From contig CM066924.1 in NCBI GenBank assembly GCA_033964015.1, positions 6,554,251-6,618,250 on the forward strand: 64,000 bases of DNA, in the 5' to 3' direction. Below, in pieces: positions 1-12,014 of this stretch (position 1 is the first letter of the stretch; every line of letters begins with the position of its first letter). A model generated the notes under the pieces. That model worked only from the letters and a program-made list of their open reading frames with translations, was not told where the DNA came from and ran no database searches. Source of the stretch: Scolanthus callimorphus (Eukaryota; Cnidaria; Anthozoa; Actiniaria; Edwardsiidae). A program made the translations under genes and the position numbers.

Positions 1-198
1 TAATTGCACATCCCCTTTAAAAAAATCAGAAATGAACTTCCCTCAAGCCAAGTTTCAGCATCGGTGTAATCAACTCCAAGAACTCCTGCTTTCAAACTCT
101 GCTGAAGTTATTAACCGTCAAATTATCTTGCTGATATACACACTTGAAAGTACTTAAAGGGACAGTTTTACGATTTTAGGGTCACTGGTCACTGGATT

Positions 199-375
199 TC
201 ACTGGTCTTGTTTTAAAACATTTTGTGGAAACAGCCGTGACACAGCCCCTTTATAAACTCACCTGTAAACACGATTCAGATCCGCTTCACAATATCGCGA
301 GTTCACGAGTGTGGACTTGGTTATTCCTTCTTTGGATATTAACAACCATTATTCAGTCGAATTTCCGCAAAAAGA
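199..375 (+). repeat. 177-bp local duplication specific to copy A
   Basis: Bases 199-375 repeat 669-845 nearly perfectly. Copy C has this sequence only once (49269-49443), and the position matching 199-375 there is a short single-copy stretch. The upstream copy is therefore the derived insertion, made after A and C separated. No coding function is visible. Confidence 0.85.
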
Positions 376-1754
376 GCTTAATGTAGGCAAATTCTAAAGG
401 CATGAACAAAATAATATAGGTTTGTTAAACAGCCTTTCAACTGCTAGCTAATTTGGATTATATTCGTGCGTTAAGAGCGGATTGAATTGGATTACGTCAA
501 GGCATTTTGGATTTCTTACGGGTTTCTTACCAGGCTGAACAGTTTTCGAACCAGCGAAAGCTATAAGATCTTACGTACGAACGCCTTTATAATGCAAGTT
601 TCAATTCCTCCTTTTTCTTTGTAACACTCAATAATAATATAATGTAGGATTCTTAGTTGTTTTGTGGATCACTGGTCTTGTTTTAAAACATTTTGTGGAA
701 ACAGCCGTGACACAGCCCCTTTATAAACTCACCTGTAAACACGATTCAGATCCGCTTCACAATATCGCGAGTTCACGAGTGTGGACTTGGTTATTCCTTC
801 TTTGGATATTAACAACCATTATTCAGTCGAATTTCCGCAAAAAGAAGAAGCAACAGGCGATGAACATCCCTCACTTTTCCAAGCTAAATGACTGAACCAT
901 CGAAATATTATGATCGTAACATTCTCGAACCCAGATCTTCTCCCCTACTTATTACTAGATTTGGGTTCCCTGTGGTATAGACGGGGAAGGGGGAGGGGGG
1001 AGCTCGAGAGGGAGAGGGAAAGGATAAGCGTATGTATCGAGGGAGGGGTGGTTAAAATGAACACATAAATTACTAAATAATCAACATAAGTTATGCTAAT
1101 GTCGAGCTAACACCGGAGTGAGTGACATCGGGCCCCCACTACAACTCGTGGTTACCATAGTAACCCACGAGTTAAAAACTAAATTCCGAGCAACTGAAAA
1201 TGCCAGAGGTAAAACTGCAAACGGTAAACAAGAAAGCTGAATAGTTGTACCTTTATTCTGTGAGGGTTGTTTGAGCAAGCACCATGATTTTTGGGAAAAA
1301 ATCGCGGGATATTTTCGGATTGCCGAATGGTTCTGAATTTTGCAGTTTGTAGCCTTCCAGAACATATAGTAAGAGTAAGATGTAACACTAAAATTGGCTA
1401 AAACTCGCTTAAAAGTGTATTTCTGACCGAATAAATATTAGTAGTGGTTTATTTAGGCACTAAAGGACTAGATAAGGGCATTTTTCAATTTTTTTTTATT
1501 TCTCGTAGGTACTTCCATTTTAGCGCTTATCGAACTCAGTTAAACTTCACACAGCGACACTATAAAACTAAAAACTATCAACTCTGGAGTTCGCTCAATG
1601 ATCCTGGGGAGCCTGTGCCGTGACTGGCATTTTCACATTTTCTGACTTTTCTCAATGGAACAACATTTACTGTTGATATTTGACAGCGACGCGTTTGATA
1701 AGTTTTTCGCTGAACATGTGTAGTAATACATTTCCATCCAAACTAGCTATAATA

Positions 1755-1996
1755 CAGCCGATTGCGTTTGACAGTTTTACCCTAACAGTTCGCGCGTTAT
1801 GTTTGAACGTTCGAAAGTTGCGTTTCCAGAAACGAGACGTTTCTATGGCGAACTGAAGAGTTCTGTTCTCTCTGATTGGTCAGTGAAAATATACATGGCG
1901 TTTGCCCTTGGAAACGTCCGACTTTTTGTCTCACAACGCAACTTTCAAACGTAACGTGCAAACTGTTAGGGTAAAACAGTCAAACGCAATCGGCTG
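1755..1996. mobile_element. MITE, TA target duplication
   Basis: A 242-bp element with about 40-bp terminal inverted repeats starting CAGCCGATTGCGTTTGAC and ending with the reverse complement. It is flanked by TA on both sides (1753-1754 and 1997-1998). TA duplication and short length suggest a non-autonomous Tc1/mariner-type element. It is also present in copy C (50359-50606), so it predates the A/C duplication. Confidence 0.8.
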
Positions 1997-2029
1997 TAAT
2001 GATGTGCATCAAGTATTCATCTGACTGGG

Positions 2030-2382
2030 TTCAGAGTGCAAGAAGAACTTTAGGCAGAGTCCATAATATAATACTCAGTGTTCATCTGGCTGGGGTCAGA
2101 GTGCAAGAAGAACTTAGGCAGCCACCTTAATATAATACTCAGTGTTGCTCTGACTGGGGTCAGAGTGCAAAAAGAACTTACGCAGCCACCTTAATATAAT
2201 ACTCAGTGTTGCTCTGACTGGGGTCAGAGTGCAAGAACTTTAGGCAGCCACCTTAATATAATACTCAGTGTTGCTCTGACTGGGGTCAGAGTGCAAGAAC
2301 TTTAGGCAGCCACCTTAATATAATACTCAGTGTTGCTCTGACTGGGGTCAGAGTGCAAGAACTTTAGGCAGCCACCTTAATA
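2030..2382 (+). repeat. 62-64 bp minisatellite upstream of zinc-finger exon A
   Basis: About five units built around ATACTCAGTGTTGCTCTGAC and GGGTCAGAGTGCAAG repeat with periods of 64, 64, 62 and 62 bp. The array is cut by the 5.4-kb element and resumes at 7791-7950 for two more units. Copy C has an uninterrupted array of about four to five units at 50640-50900. Array length therefore changed after duplication. Confidence 0.88.
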
Positions 2383-2474
2383 GCGGAGCTCCTTAGCGGC
2401 CGAAGGCCGCAGAGCGGAGCACCATACCTAAGAAAAGAGCGTCCCAACGATGGCAAATGTAGCGCATGTATGAA

Positions 2475-2816
2475 TCCACAGGGTACCCAAAGAATCACAC
2501 GCGGGAATGGGCGCAAAGGGATACGACTGAATTTTGAACGTCGAGCGCGCGTGTGTGCTTCCTGAAGCCTGACGTCACAGGCCTGATATCCACAGGGTAC
2601 CCAAAGTATCACAGGCGGGAACGGGCGCAAAGGGATACGACTGAATTTTGAACGTCGAACGCGCGTGTGTGCTTCCTGAAGCCTGACGTCACAGGCGTGA
2701 TATCCACAGGGTACCCAAAGTATCACAGGCGGGAACGGGCGCAAAGGGATACGACTGAATTTTGAACGTCGAGCGCGCGTGTGTGCTTCCTGAAGCCTGA
2801 CGTCACAGGCGTGACG
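2475..2816 (+). repeat. 114-bp tandem repeat with TGACGTCA sites
   Basis: Three units start TCCACAGGGTACCCAAAG at 2475, 2589 and 2703, an exact 114-bp period. Each unit ends near CCTGACGTCACAGGC, which contains the palindrome TGACGTCA (the CREB/ATF consensus). The array lies just inside the left end of the hairpin-ended element. A minus-strand reading frame of 126 codons across it is an effect of the repeat. Confidence 0.85.
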
Positions 2817-3077
2817 TCACAACATGCGCCGCCGGTCGAGTGACGTTTTTTTTTTTTTTAGACGGGGGGAGGGGTGATTTGTCGGGGTGGCGCCGCCGGT
2901 CGAGTGACGGGGGGAGGGAGGGGTGAGTTGTCGTGGCCGGGGGGGATAGGAGGTTGCTCAATATTGGTGAATTATTCTCGAGCAATCTGCTTGAAAATAT
3001 ATCAAGAGTCTTTTGATCGAAACCATTCTTCCAAGCGACTGCAGAACTGTTCTACTGAAAAGTATGTTTACAAAAAG

Positions 3078-3234
3078 CCAGGGACTACGAGTGTCTGAAG
3101 GAATTTCCTGTTATCTGACAAGAAGGCTTAAACTTTTCAGCGCAAATCCTGCTATGGGCCAGGGACTACGAGTGTCTGAAGAAATTTCCTGTTCTGACAA
3201 GAAGGCTTAAACTTTTTAGCGCAAATCCTGCTAT
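3078..3234 (+). repeat. Tandem duplication, about 80 bp unit
   Basis: Two adjacent diverged copies start GCCAGGGACTACGAGTGTCT (3078) and GGCCAGGGACTACGAGTG (3158). They lie within the 5.4-kb element. No coding potential is evident. Confidence 0.75.
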
Positions 3235-4275
3235 TGCGGCAGAGATTGTTTATTCGCCCTTTCTTTCACAAAACAGTGGAATTTATAATGGTACAGAATT
3301 TTGTCGAAAGGTAAAAGTAACTGCGAGACGCTACATTTGTACATTACGGCAGTAGCGTGAGTCAAGAAGGTCATACTTTGAGAATTAATTTGTTTGGAGA
3401 GTCAATGGCGGCAAGTCGTTAAAACAATTCGATTCGTGGATCAAAGTCACTGCTGGACAAGAGCACTGTTTATAGGGAGATGGCAGGACATTCGCAAGTT
3501 CTGAACAGATTTACATTCAGGTTATTCCTACACGGGGGAAAAGCTACTCAGGATGAAGGTAAAATTCCTAAAATTCGCTGTTTCTTTTTTCGAGCATGTC
3601 GACTTTTCTTGAATCTGAGTGATAGGTCGCGAGCCTAGTAACAACTCAACGTGTTTAGCTTATATGCGACCCTATAACTAAAGATCTCTAGAATTCTATT
3701 ATTAGTCCTTTAAGAACGACTTAGTCGTGTTTTCTAACAACGAAGGCTAATTAAGCCTTCTCAGCTTTTTGCAAACGAGATATAAAAACACTCCCAAAAT
3801 CGACACAAGGAAAATCTAAGGCAAAAGTGCTGCAACCGGAAACTGGTTAATGGTATTGGAGTCTTGGTGATCACCTTAGTACCTTGGACTTCCAAGCGGC
3901 AAGATATTGACTTATGGTACTGAAAAATTATTTTCTAGCAAAAAAATATGGTAAGTTATTACAGTAAATTTAATTCTGTTGAATTGGCTCTAAACACTTG
4001 ACTTTCAACATGCATGGACTGTGTAATTTACTACCAAATGGCAGTGCCAGTAGTAACAATAGGAAAACAAATGAATTAATGTATTTAGTATAGTACATGT
4101 TGTTTGCTAGAATTTCATTCACTATTTACAAAGTCATTGTGATTAGTAGAAGTATGCCCATTCCCTGTGGAAAACAAAATTATGTTATACACTGTACAAA
4201 CAGGGTTTTATTTAGATTAAAAATACCAATTGGTCATTGAGGCAGTAAAATTTAACACCAAATTTTTCCATATGA

Positions 4276-4960
4276 CATACTTTGTGTCTAAAAATTTTTG
4301 TACCTTTGGACAATTCCAGAAAATATATGTACCCCGGGGATGGCCAGCATTTGGAAATTCTGAATGGGAGGGGGATTTTCAAGCTCAGAAATTCTGGATG
4401 CATGGGGAGGGAGGGCAAGGGGGGGGGGATGGTCAAAACCTAGTGCCGCCTGTGGTGGGGGTACATATATTTTCTGGAATTGCCCATGATGGGTTATCAG
4501 GCAGTGTATCCATGGGGATTGAAAATTTTGTATTTTTCCCTCTTGGTCTATATGGCATACTTTGTGTCTAAAAATTTTTGTGCCTTTGGACAATTCCAGA
4601 AAATATATGTACCCCGGGGATGGCCAGCATTTGGAAATTCTGAATGGGAGGGGGGTTTCAAGCTCGGAATTCTGCCTGCATGGGGTTTTTTTGAAGCTGG
4701 AAGCTATTGTAGGTTAACCTCTCAGGAATTCTATATGCATGGGGGTGGGGGTAAGCCATTTTGGAAATTCTGGATGCATGGGGAGGGGGGGGGGATGGTC
4801 AAAACCTAGTGCCGCCCGTGGTGGGGGTACATATATTTTCTGGAATTGCCCATGATGGGTTATCAGGCAGTGTATAATCCATGGGGATTGAAAATTTTGT
4901 ATTTTTCCCTCTTGGTCGTATAATGGTTTCCATTGTGCTTTTGATAAAGAATTATCCAAC
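4276..4960 (+). repeat. 280-bp tandem duplication with internal inverted repeats
   Basis: Two copies begin CATACTTTGTGTCTAAAAAT at 4276 and 4556. Each copy contains ATTCCAGAAAATATATGTAC and, further on, its reverse complement, so each can fold on itself. A related third degenerate stretch lies at 6841-7000. The sequence after the second copy (4918-5010) is repeated at 6434-6545. Several overlapping reading frames here arise from the repeat. Confidence 0.75.
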
Positions 4961-6243
4961 TTCACTATTGCTTGGCTTGGATCTATTGTTCAAACTAGCA
5001 TCTAAATAACACAGTATAGAGCCCTTGATGGAAATCCGCTGACTCAATATGGTGTAGCCGGCCCATAGTGCAGTGACTACCCATGGAGGGGACTCAGAGC
5101 GATGGGCACAGAAAGAAGTACGTTAGAGAATGTTGGAAAGGTTTCCATTTCTCTTTGATAATTTTTAACTTAAGAACACACATTGAGAATTACAAAGTTA
5201 CTCAAAGTAGTAAAATCTTACATATTCCATGCTTTGCCAAATGGTATACTTCAGTCTAAAATTTACCCCTATGTGTTTATCAGGCAAACCCTAGACTTGC
5301 TCAAAGTCAACCTCTCATAGGATACAAGCAAGCAAAAATTTGAAGGACTTTGAGGAAGTCTAGGCATAACCCATGGGGATTGAAAAATGTGTCTTTTCAT
5401 TGTCATTATAAAATAATTTAGATAGTACGCGCGCTCTGATTGGTCGAGAGCCGTGTTTGCATTTCCCTGTGCAAACACAGTTGTGACGTCGCCCACTCGC
5501 GGGCCGGTAATTTGAAATAGCTTTTAGAAAAAAAGTAACATGTTTTAGGCAAAATCATTTATTAAGAAGTCAATATTACTTGGACATACATTTGATAAAG
5601 CACATTGCATTCACGTAAAGCATGAGATTCGTGAAATAACATTGTTTTCGCTTCTTTACTTGAGCTGAGTTCGGCACACAGTTCGACAGTCACAAGTTCA
5701 GTCTCGTTCTGCAGATCTTGAAAAAAGTGCTTCCAAAAACTAATCCTGGATCCTCGTATAATGTTTGACAAGACCAGACGGTACAAATAAGTGGATTTCT
5801 TCCTTCTTTTCCATGCTTGCCGTAAATAAAGCGTTCAAAAACGCTCTTCCAAGCAGTTCCGCTGCCACATGCAAGTTCTTGCTCGGGAGAAATTTTTTCA
5901 CAGACGAAGAAACTGGGCCAACACACCTATGTAAAGCAATGGCTTCTCTACTTAAGTCTTCTGTTCACCTTCTGTCGTAATTATTTTGTGTTTTGAAAGG
6001 AAGAAGCCTCCATTTTAAGCCACGAATGTCATTTTAAATCCACTTCGCTTGCCGCCATCTCAGAAAACTTGCAGTCCGATCAGTCCGATCAGAAAGAGAT
6101 TGACAAATCATGCGATAGACGGAGCGCTCTGATTGGCTGATGCAGCCTTTTCATCTGTATGGAGAATTTAGAGTCTCATCCGCTTCAAAACCTTACTATT
6201 CCTGTCCACGCGGATTTTATTTATGTAGATAATTATTTTATAA

Positions 6244-6430
6244 AACAAATAAAACACAGTTTCCGTGACTGCACACGCTTATACAAACCTCGATGTGGTT
6301 TGGAGAATTCTCGAGCAGGTGCAAACACTCGCCTGCGGCTCGTGTTTTCACTGATCTGCTCTCGAATTCTCCCAACCACATCTCGGTTTGCATAAGCCTG
6401 TGCAGTCACGGAAACTGTGTTTTATTTGTT
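6244..6430. mobile_element. Foldback MITE
   Basis: A 187-bp palindromic element. Its left arm AACAAATAAAACACAGTTTC is matched by its reverse complement ending at 6430. The arms are over 30 bp and nearly perfect, with a short GC-rich middle. It is nested inside the 5.4-kb element. Confidence 0.75.
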
Positions 6431-7005
6431 AAGTGGTATATTGGTTTCCATTTGTGTTTGACATAATTTTCAATGCTTTAGATAACAATTTTACCGTCTT
6501 CACTATTGCTTGACTTGTATCTGTAGTACAAACTAGCATCTAAGGCTACATTCCAATTATATGGGGTGGGGGGGAGGGGGGGTGGGCAGGTGAAATTCTT
6601 AGGGGATACACACATCTTTCCGACGAATGAGGAGGATGCAACTAACTTGTTCTAAGTTCTGTTACATTCCAGTCATATTGTAAAATTGAAATGTCAACAA
6701 TTTTTCTTGGGAAGAATGCCCCCACAACCCCATTGAAGAATAATATAATTCCTACATGGTTAGAGCCTCCAATTGTAATCGGGTGACTCAAACAGGCCTG
6801 ACAACTTAGTACCAACTGGGGGGGGGGGGGGGGGGGGTTCAAAGCTGTAAGCTAGTTTAACCTCTCAGGCATTCTATGCACATTCTATATGCATGGGGGT
6901 AACACATTCTGTATGCATGGGGGTAACACATTTTGGAAATACTGGATGCACGGGGGTAGTGTTGCCCATCCCCAGGGCACATATATTTTCTGGAAATACC
7001 CATTA

Positions 7006-7732
7006 TTAAGGTTACTGAGAACCTTCGCGCATGTTATGTGTTCGAAAAAAAAATCATACACGTCCTTAGTTTAACCAAAACATATCAACCTATATATCGT
7101 TGGAAAGCTTATGGAATGGACTAGCGAACTATGGCAAAAAGAATTATTTTTTTCATAATTACAAATTTTTTTAAGGTTTTATTAAAAATTCGGCTGTGAG
7201 AGTTTCAAGAGATAACGCTGACGAACTGCTAGACCTTGACTCCCAAGTAACACATTGTTTTAATCCTTAAAGGTGTTTCTCAAAAACCGTGTCTGCGTTT
7301 TTTAAAATTTTGCTTTGCTCAAAAGTTATCGAACTTTTAAATTTTGAAGGTCAAATTTTCTGGAATTTTCACGCTCTAAAAATTTTAAAAATTCATAACT
7401 GCTGAACTAAACAAAATTTAAAAAATCGCAGACACTGTTTTTGAGAAACACCTTTAAGGATTAAAACAATGTGTTACTTGGGAGTCATGGTCCAGCAGTT
7501 CGACAGCGTTAGCTCGTGAAAATAGCGCACCAAAATATTTAATCAAAATATTTAATCAAAATAAGCTTTAAAAAAATAAAAGGTATCAATAAGTGATTTC
7601 TTTTTGCCATAGCCCGCTAGTCCATTCTATAAGCTTTCCAACCATATATAGGTTGACATATTTTGGTTAAACTAAGGACGTGTATGATTTTTTTTTTCGA
7701 ACAACGCGCGCGAAGGTTCTCAGTAACCTTAA
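7006..7732. mobile_element. 727-bp full-length palindrome (foldback), TA target
   Basis: The ends TTAAGGTTACTGAGAACCTT and its reverse complement are flanked by TA (7004-7005 and 7733-7734). Pairing continues well inside: about 130 bp at the tips and a second stretch at roughly 7220-7300 against 7410-7500. Most of the element is thus one long inverted repeat. It encodes nothing recognisable and sits near the right end of the hairpin-ended element. Confidence 0.8.
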
Positions 7733-8085
7733 TATCAGTGGGATTGGTGATTGGGAGCTCCGCTTTTAGGCAGTGCCTAAATCTATATATTATAATACTC
7801 AGTGTTGCTCTGACTGGGGTCAGAGTGCAAGAACTTTAGGCAGCCTCCCTAATATAATACTCAGTGTTGCTCTGACTGGGGTCAGAGTACAAGAAGAACT
7901 TTAGGCACCCTCCTAATATAATACTCAGTGTTGCTCTGACTGGGGTATTGCAAAATTGGCTACACATCTGAACCATCTGAACATTTCCTCATCTTTTTGG
8001 AAAGCCAACAAATATAGCACTGTTCCCAATATTCCCTCACCACCAAACTTAATACTTCAAATCTGATTTCGCTTCTTTTTTGCAG

Positions 8086-8802
8086 AGATCTGAGGAAAGA
8101 AATATCTCATCATCTCGAGAAAAGGCACATAAATGTACTCGATGCAGCAGATGCTTTTCATGGTCTGGTGACCTTACACGGCACATGCGTATACACACTG
8201 GAGCCAAACCCTACGAGTGTCGTGAATGTGGCAGTTGTTTTTCACGGTCTGGTAACCTTACACAGCACATGCGTATACATACTGGAGCCAAGCCCTACGA
8301 GTGTCGTGAATGTGGCAGTTGTTTTACACAGTCTAGTCACCTTACACAGCACATGCGTACACATACTGGAGCCAAACCCTACGAGTGTCGTGAATGTGGC
8401 AGTTGTTTTTCACAGTCTAGTAGACTCACTAAACACATGCATATACATACTGGAGCCAAACCCTACGAGTGTCGTGAATGTGGCAGTTGTTTTTCAGAGT
8501 CTGGTAGCCTTACACAGCACATGCGTACACATACTGGAGCCAAGCCCTACGAGTGTCGTGAATGTGGCAGTTGTTTTTCACGGTCTGGTAGCCTCACTAA
8601 ACACATGCGTACACATACTGGAGCCAAACCCTACGAATGTCCTGAATGTGGCAGTTGTTTTTCACAGTCTGGTAACCTTACACGGCATAAGCGTACACAT
8701 ACTAGAGACAGACCTTACGAATGTTCTTACTGTGGCAGATGTTTTACATGTTCTTTCCACCTTAGTCGCCATACACGCACTCACATGAAGGCCAAGATAT
8801 AG
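8086..8802 (+). CDS. C2H2 zinc-finger protein A, terminal exon (8 fingers)
   Basis: This exon encodes a run of eight C2H2 fingers joined by [12 protein letters not shown] linkers, so the protein is predicted to be a nuclear sequence-specific DNA-binding protein. The exon begins after a polypyrimidine tract and TGCAG at 8085, in phase 0, reading RSEERNISSS, and ends with TAG at 8800-8802. There is no in-frame ATG before finger 1, so upstream exons must supply the start; for this copy they lie outside the window. Fingers follow C-x2-C-G-S-C-F-x5-L-x2-H-x3-H, with an extra cysteine two residues after the zinc pair. Variation is concentrated at helix positions -1, 3 and 6 (for example R/N/Q and Q/H/Q), the base-contact residues of the family. 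The last finger (CSYCGRCF) differs from the rest, and a short basic tail follows. Finger assignment is firm; the target DNA is unknown. Confidence 0.9.
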   Translation, partial: RSEERNISSSREKAHKCTRCSRCFSWSGDLTRHMRIHTGAKPYECRECGSCFSRSGNLTQHMRIHTGAKPYECRECGSCFTQSSHLTQHMRTHTGAKPYECRECGSCFSQSSRLTKHMHIHTGAKPYECRECGSCFSESGSLTQHMRTHTGAKPYECRECGSCFSRSGSLTKHMRTHTGAKPYECPECGSCFSQSGNLTRHKRTHTRDRPYECSYCGRCFTCSFHLSRHTRTHMKAKI

Positions 8803-9073
8803 ATGAAGTATTTTCAATGTGGAATTTGTTTGACGTTATCCTCGATATTAGAGGTAAACAGACGGATTGTGACCATCGTTGCGATCATTGTTGAACAAGT
8901 TTCGCCTTAAAAACCATGACCTTTTCAAAGGAATGAAACTTGATCACGTTGTTGAAAGATTCTCTTTGTTACTTCTCATTATTCTTGTTTGAAGCTAAAG
9001 TCATACCATCTAAGGCAGAACTACTTCAGCATACAGGAAATGTTCATGTGCCATAATTTAATGTCATGGTTTA

Positions 9074-9305
9074 AGGTGACTCATGCAAAAGTCAGAGCGC
9101 ATTTCGCGAAAATATATTTTCGTCTACAACTTTAAAAATATACTCGCTATGAACTTCAATCTTGGAGAATATAAGCAGGTATCTTTTGGCAATATGTACG
9201 CTTTATCAGATCTCTACTAGCGTTATTACTTTTGATAATATCTGAGCTTAAATGGACCCCTTCCTTGAGAGATCAACCCCGCCCTGACTTTCGCATGAGT
9301 CACCT
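9074..9305. mobile_element. MITE in the 3' region of zinc-finger gene A
   Basis: A 232-bp element with inverted ends AGGTGACTCATGCAAAAGTC, flanked by TA (9072-9073 and 9306-9307). The same insertion occurs in copy C (52028-52258). A related half element with similar sequence lies at 15028-15210. Confidence 0.78.
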
Positions 9306-10549
9306 TAAAAGGGTACGTGTTCCCCTACAGGTAGGGGATTCTTATCAACCAGCTCCATAGATCTTCATGAGTGTGTTCGCTTTTCAGGTTGTGCTTCGCT
9401 CTCATTGACAAAATGATTGGTTCTGTTCGCTGAGACCCTACGTACCAAAGTCTCCAAGCTTCACTCGTTCACTGACACGCTAAGCCAACACGTGTCAGTA
9501 AAAGTATCAGTAAACGAAGCGTGTCATTTTTAGAGACCTTGAAGGGAATTTTATACACAGAAGTGAAAGGACGTTGTGTTTATTCCTCTTAGTAAAACAT
9601 ATAATGTAATAAAGATTACCACGTATAAGTTGACATTGTAACACACTGATACAGAGTTTTGTTTTTCAAACAGATCTAGAACACTACATCTATGTTTACG
9701 CAGGTTTCACTTGATTCGGTTTCTCTGGTTTGTTCATAAGAATAACTGCTTAAATATTAAATGTTGAAGGAGAAATCCTTCATGGTAATTTTCCAATGGA
9801 GAAGTTTTGCCATTTGCGTTTGAGCTTGGACAGAAACGTTTTTTTAATGAAAATGCCGTGATTTGATTGGTTGAGACTGGAAGATTAGGAACTCGTTAGA
9901 AACACCCAGTCAACGTCCCGTTTGTCGCTTAGAACCGTAGCGTCTGTGCCTTCAACTTTGAATCGCTCTAAACGACGCCAAATATAGTTTGTGGGCAAGC
10001 TCAAAAGCAATTAGCAGTAGCTTCAAAGGCGCTGTCATAGTAACGCTCGTTTGTTTGCATTTGCACTATCGTCTTTGTATTCCAAGTATAAAACATGGCA
10101 ACCCCGGTCATGGAGCTCGTTGAAGAGATTAGGGACCGACCATTTGACCATTTGATTTTGTTCAAAATCATCCACCTCCCCCCCCCCCCCCCTCCTCAGA
10201 AGTCAAATGGTCATCCCCTTACTAGAAACCACTTGTTCTTGTTTTCGATCATAAATCTTTCGAATGCAGAAGAGACGCTTTCGCTTGGGGCACTGACTCT
10301 GTTCTCTTTCCAAGGTTAAAGGCGTGGCCGTCGTCTGCCATGATGCTTTGTAAGACAGTAGAGTGCGCACGCCGCACAACCTGAATTTGTATTCTCTTAC
10401 CCAGATGTTTTTCCTTTCAAATTCAAAGTGTTTCGCTTACTTTCTAGCTCTTATGAATATAAAGGGTTTTGAAATAGCCGACCTGTGGACGGGAGGTGCA
10501 AACGAAGAAAAAAAAAAAAATCCGTTTTCGAAAATAACCCGATACTTGT

Positions 10550-10882
10550 GTACTAATTGTTCAGGCGCACATGTTTCTAATTTGTGCCATTTAGCTTTCC
10601 TTTGTTTTCTCACAATTCTAATTGTTGGCGCGCGCATGGTTAATCATTACGTAAATAAGCCGTCATTTGTTTTCTCACAATTGTAATGGTTCACGCGCAT
10701 GATTATCATTGCACAAATTAGCCGTACCTTCTTTGTTTATGGTTATTGTGCAAATTAGCCGTCCCAGTCTTTTCAATTAACGCGCGCTTTATTGTCATTG
10801 CGCAAATTAGCTGTTCCTTTGTTTTGTCACAATTATAATTCTTCTAGCGCGCATGCCTATCATTGTACAAATTAGCCGTACT
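10550..10882 (+). repeat. Degenerate satellite, about 65 bp period
   Basis: Repeated modules combine a CGCGCATG core, a TTATCATTGCACAAATTAGC stretch and TTTTCTCACAATTATAATT, with variable spacing. The same array occurs in copy B (25550-25809, 26039-26076 and 26229-26622), where it is longer. Apparent reading frames across it are repeat effects. Confidence 0.7.
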
Positions 10883-11060
10883 CATTCTCGAACCCAGAGC
10901 TCCCGGATAGTTTCCTCGCTGTGGAGGCTCTGCTGACAGCCACTGGTGCATACAGAGCCGTAGAGAGAAAGACCTTTCAGCGCATGCTCCAACGTTCAAA
11001 ATCAGGCAATCAGTGAAGGCCCTCAAAGTGAAGAGCCGGGGAGCTCTGGGTACGAGAATG
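10883..11060. mobile_element. MITE family CATTCTCG, copy 1
   Basis: Palindromic element with ends CATTCTCGAACCCAGAGCTC and the reverse complement CTGGGTACGAGAATG. An imperfect 8-base flanking repeat (near CCGTACT) is visible. Three related copies lie in block B at 25810-26030, 26077-26228 and 26631-26851. Confidence 0.8.
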
Positions 11061-11148
11061 ACCCGTACTTTGTTTTCTCCTTTCTCGCGCGCATGTTTAT
11101 CATTGCGCAACATGACGGGTTTTATCGGCTGAAAAAAATTGTCTTGGT

Positions 11149-11520
11149 CAAGAGTACATAAATAAGAGTGTACAACATGATAATAGGGCGTGAGAGAACC
11201 TTTAGACAGACCTAGTTATTTTTAGATTGGCACTTAATCTTCTCTATACATCCCCTAAGGCCACGCACGTCAGAGAACAACAAAGGCAGAAAACCAATAG
11301 GCCTAATTAAAGAATACAGTTTGCAAGAGCGTGCGTATCGGTTGAGCGGTTGTAAATACCGACGTTTTTATGAGCTCCTGATGAAGCGAATTTGATTGGC
11401 TACAAAACAATAGCTTTGCAATTTGGCGAGAAAAATAGTTCTAAAAAATAACTAGGTCTGTGCAAAGGATCTCTCACGAATACCATATCGGAGTTGTTCA
11501 CTCTTAATTATGTACTCTTG
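11149..11520. mobile_element. MITE with 6-bp target duplication CTTGGT
   Basis: A 372-bp element with roughly 80-bp inverted repeats beginning CAAGAGTACATAA. CTTGGT is duplicated at 11143-11148 and 11521-11526. The paralogous positions in B (26931) and C (53063) read GTCTTGGTATATTCTG without the insert, so the empty site is known. Confidence 0.85.
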
Positions 11521-12006
11521 CTTGGTATATTTTGAGGGCCATTCATTTTGAGGGCCGTCCTCCATACTCGACGTGAAATCGAGCTTTGTATTAAAACAAA
11601 GAACTAGTTTACCCAGAGCATGCAAATTTTCCAGGAACACGACGTTTGTGCAAACTCATAAGCCTGTCCTCTTGTGTGCGCCCGCACTCATTTGTCAGCG
11701 TCGACAAATTTCCCACCTACTCGTTATGTGTAAACTTGTAACCTGCTCTTTTCCAAATCGTCAATTCAATTTTAAAGATGTATGTAGGTTTCGAACAACT
11801 AGCAGACCTAAGAGTCAATGAAAAATATGCTTTGTTTTTTTTACGTAACACACTATAAATATCTACGAATAGGAAGTTCTCAACATTTTTATTAAAATCA
11901 ACAATGAAGAAAACATACGGAAAACTTGGTGTTTAAACTATTAAAATTGCAAAACAAACTCTTCAGGCCCGACAATTCTGGTGTTGTGCACGAGAAGCGT
12001 AAACAG

Positions 12007-12014
12007 TATAAATA
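12007..12014 (+). promoter_or_regulatory. Possible TATA box upstream of exon 1, copy A
   Basis: TATAAATA lies 162 bases before the start codon of the candidate first exon. It is conserved at the equivalent place in copy B (27494). Another TATAAATA lies further upstream (about 11861) in both copies. No transcription start can be placed from sequence alone. Confidence 0.3.

Larger units (their letters stand above)
2383..7790 (+). mobile_element. Hairpin-ended TA element, long copy 1
   Basis: The insertion interrupts the minisatellite, and copy C gives the empty site. TA is duplicated at 2381-2382 and 7791-7792. The left end reads GCGGAGCTCC, then a GC hairpin with a GAA loop, then GCGGAGCACCATACC. 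The right end reads GGGAGCTCCGC, then a hairpin (TTTAGGC-AGT-GCCTAAA), then TCTATATAT. The same ends bound 41558-43076. The interior holds tandem repeats and other foldback elements but no recognisable transposase. The superfamily is unknown: the TA target resembles Tc1/mariner, but the terminal hairpins do not. Confidence 0.8.
1..10097 (+). repeat. Segmental duplication, copy A
   Basis: This block aligns almost base for base with 48793-53060 (copy C), including its MITEs, the minisatellite and the zinc-finger exon. Window base 1 corresponds to about 48794, so the block continues upstream. Copy A differs from C by a 177-bp local duplication near its start, a 5.4-kb insertion at 2383-7790, and scattered single-base changes. 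Homology to C ends after the sequence AAGTATAAAACATG near 10097. Copy A itself continues into sequence shared with the older copy B (23.4-27.9 kb). Confidence 0.93.

Noticed and set aside
2364..2744. 126-codon minus-strand frame with repeated protein motifs
   Set aside because: The motif repeats because the DNA is a 114-bp (3 x 38) tandem repeat. No start context, splice sites or known domain.
4230..4965. Several overlapping 80-110 codon frames on both strands
   Set aside because: They follow a 280-bp tandem duplication with internal inverted repeats, so the same peptides appear on both strands. No family resemblance.
8168..8788. A second long open frame (206 codons) overlapping the zinc-finger exon, also in copies B and C
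   Set aside because: It is a frame shadow of the 84-base finger repeat: a repeat unit that is a multiple of three keeps any stop-free alternative frame open. The zinc-finger frame has the conserved residues.
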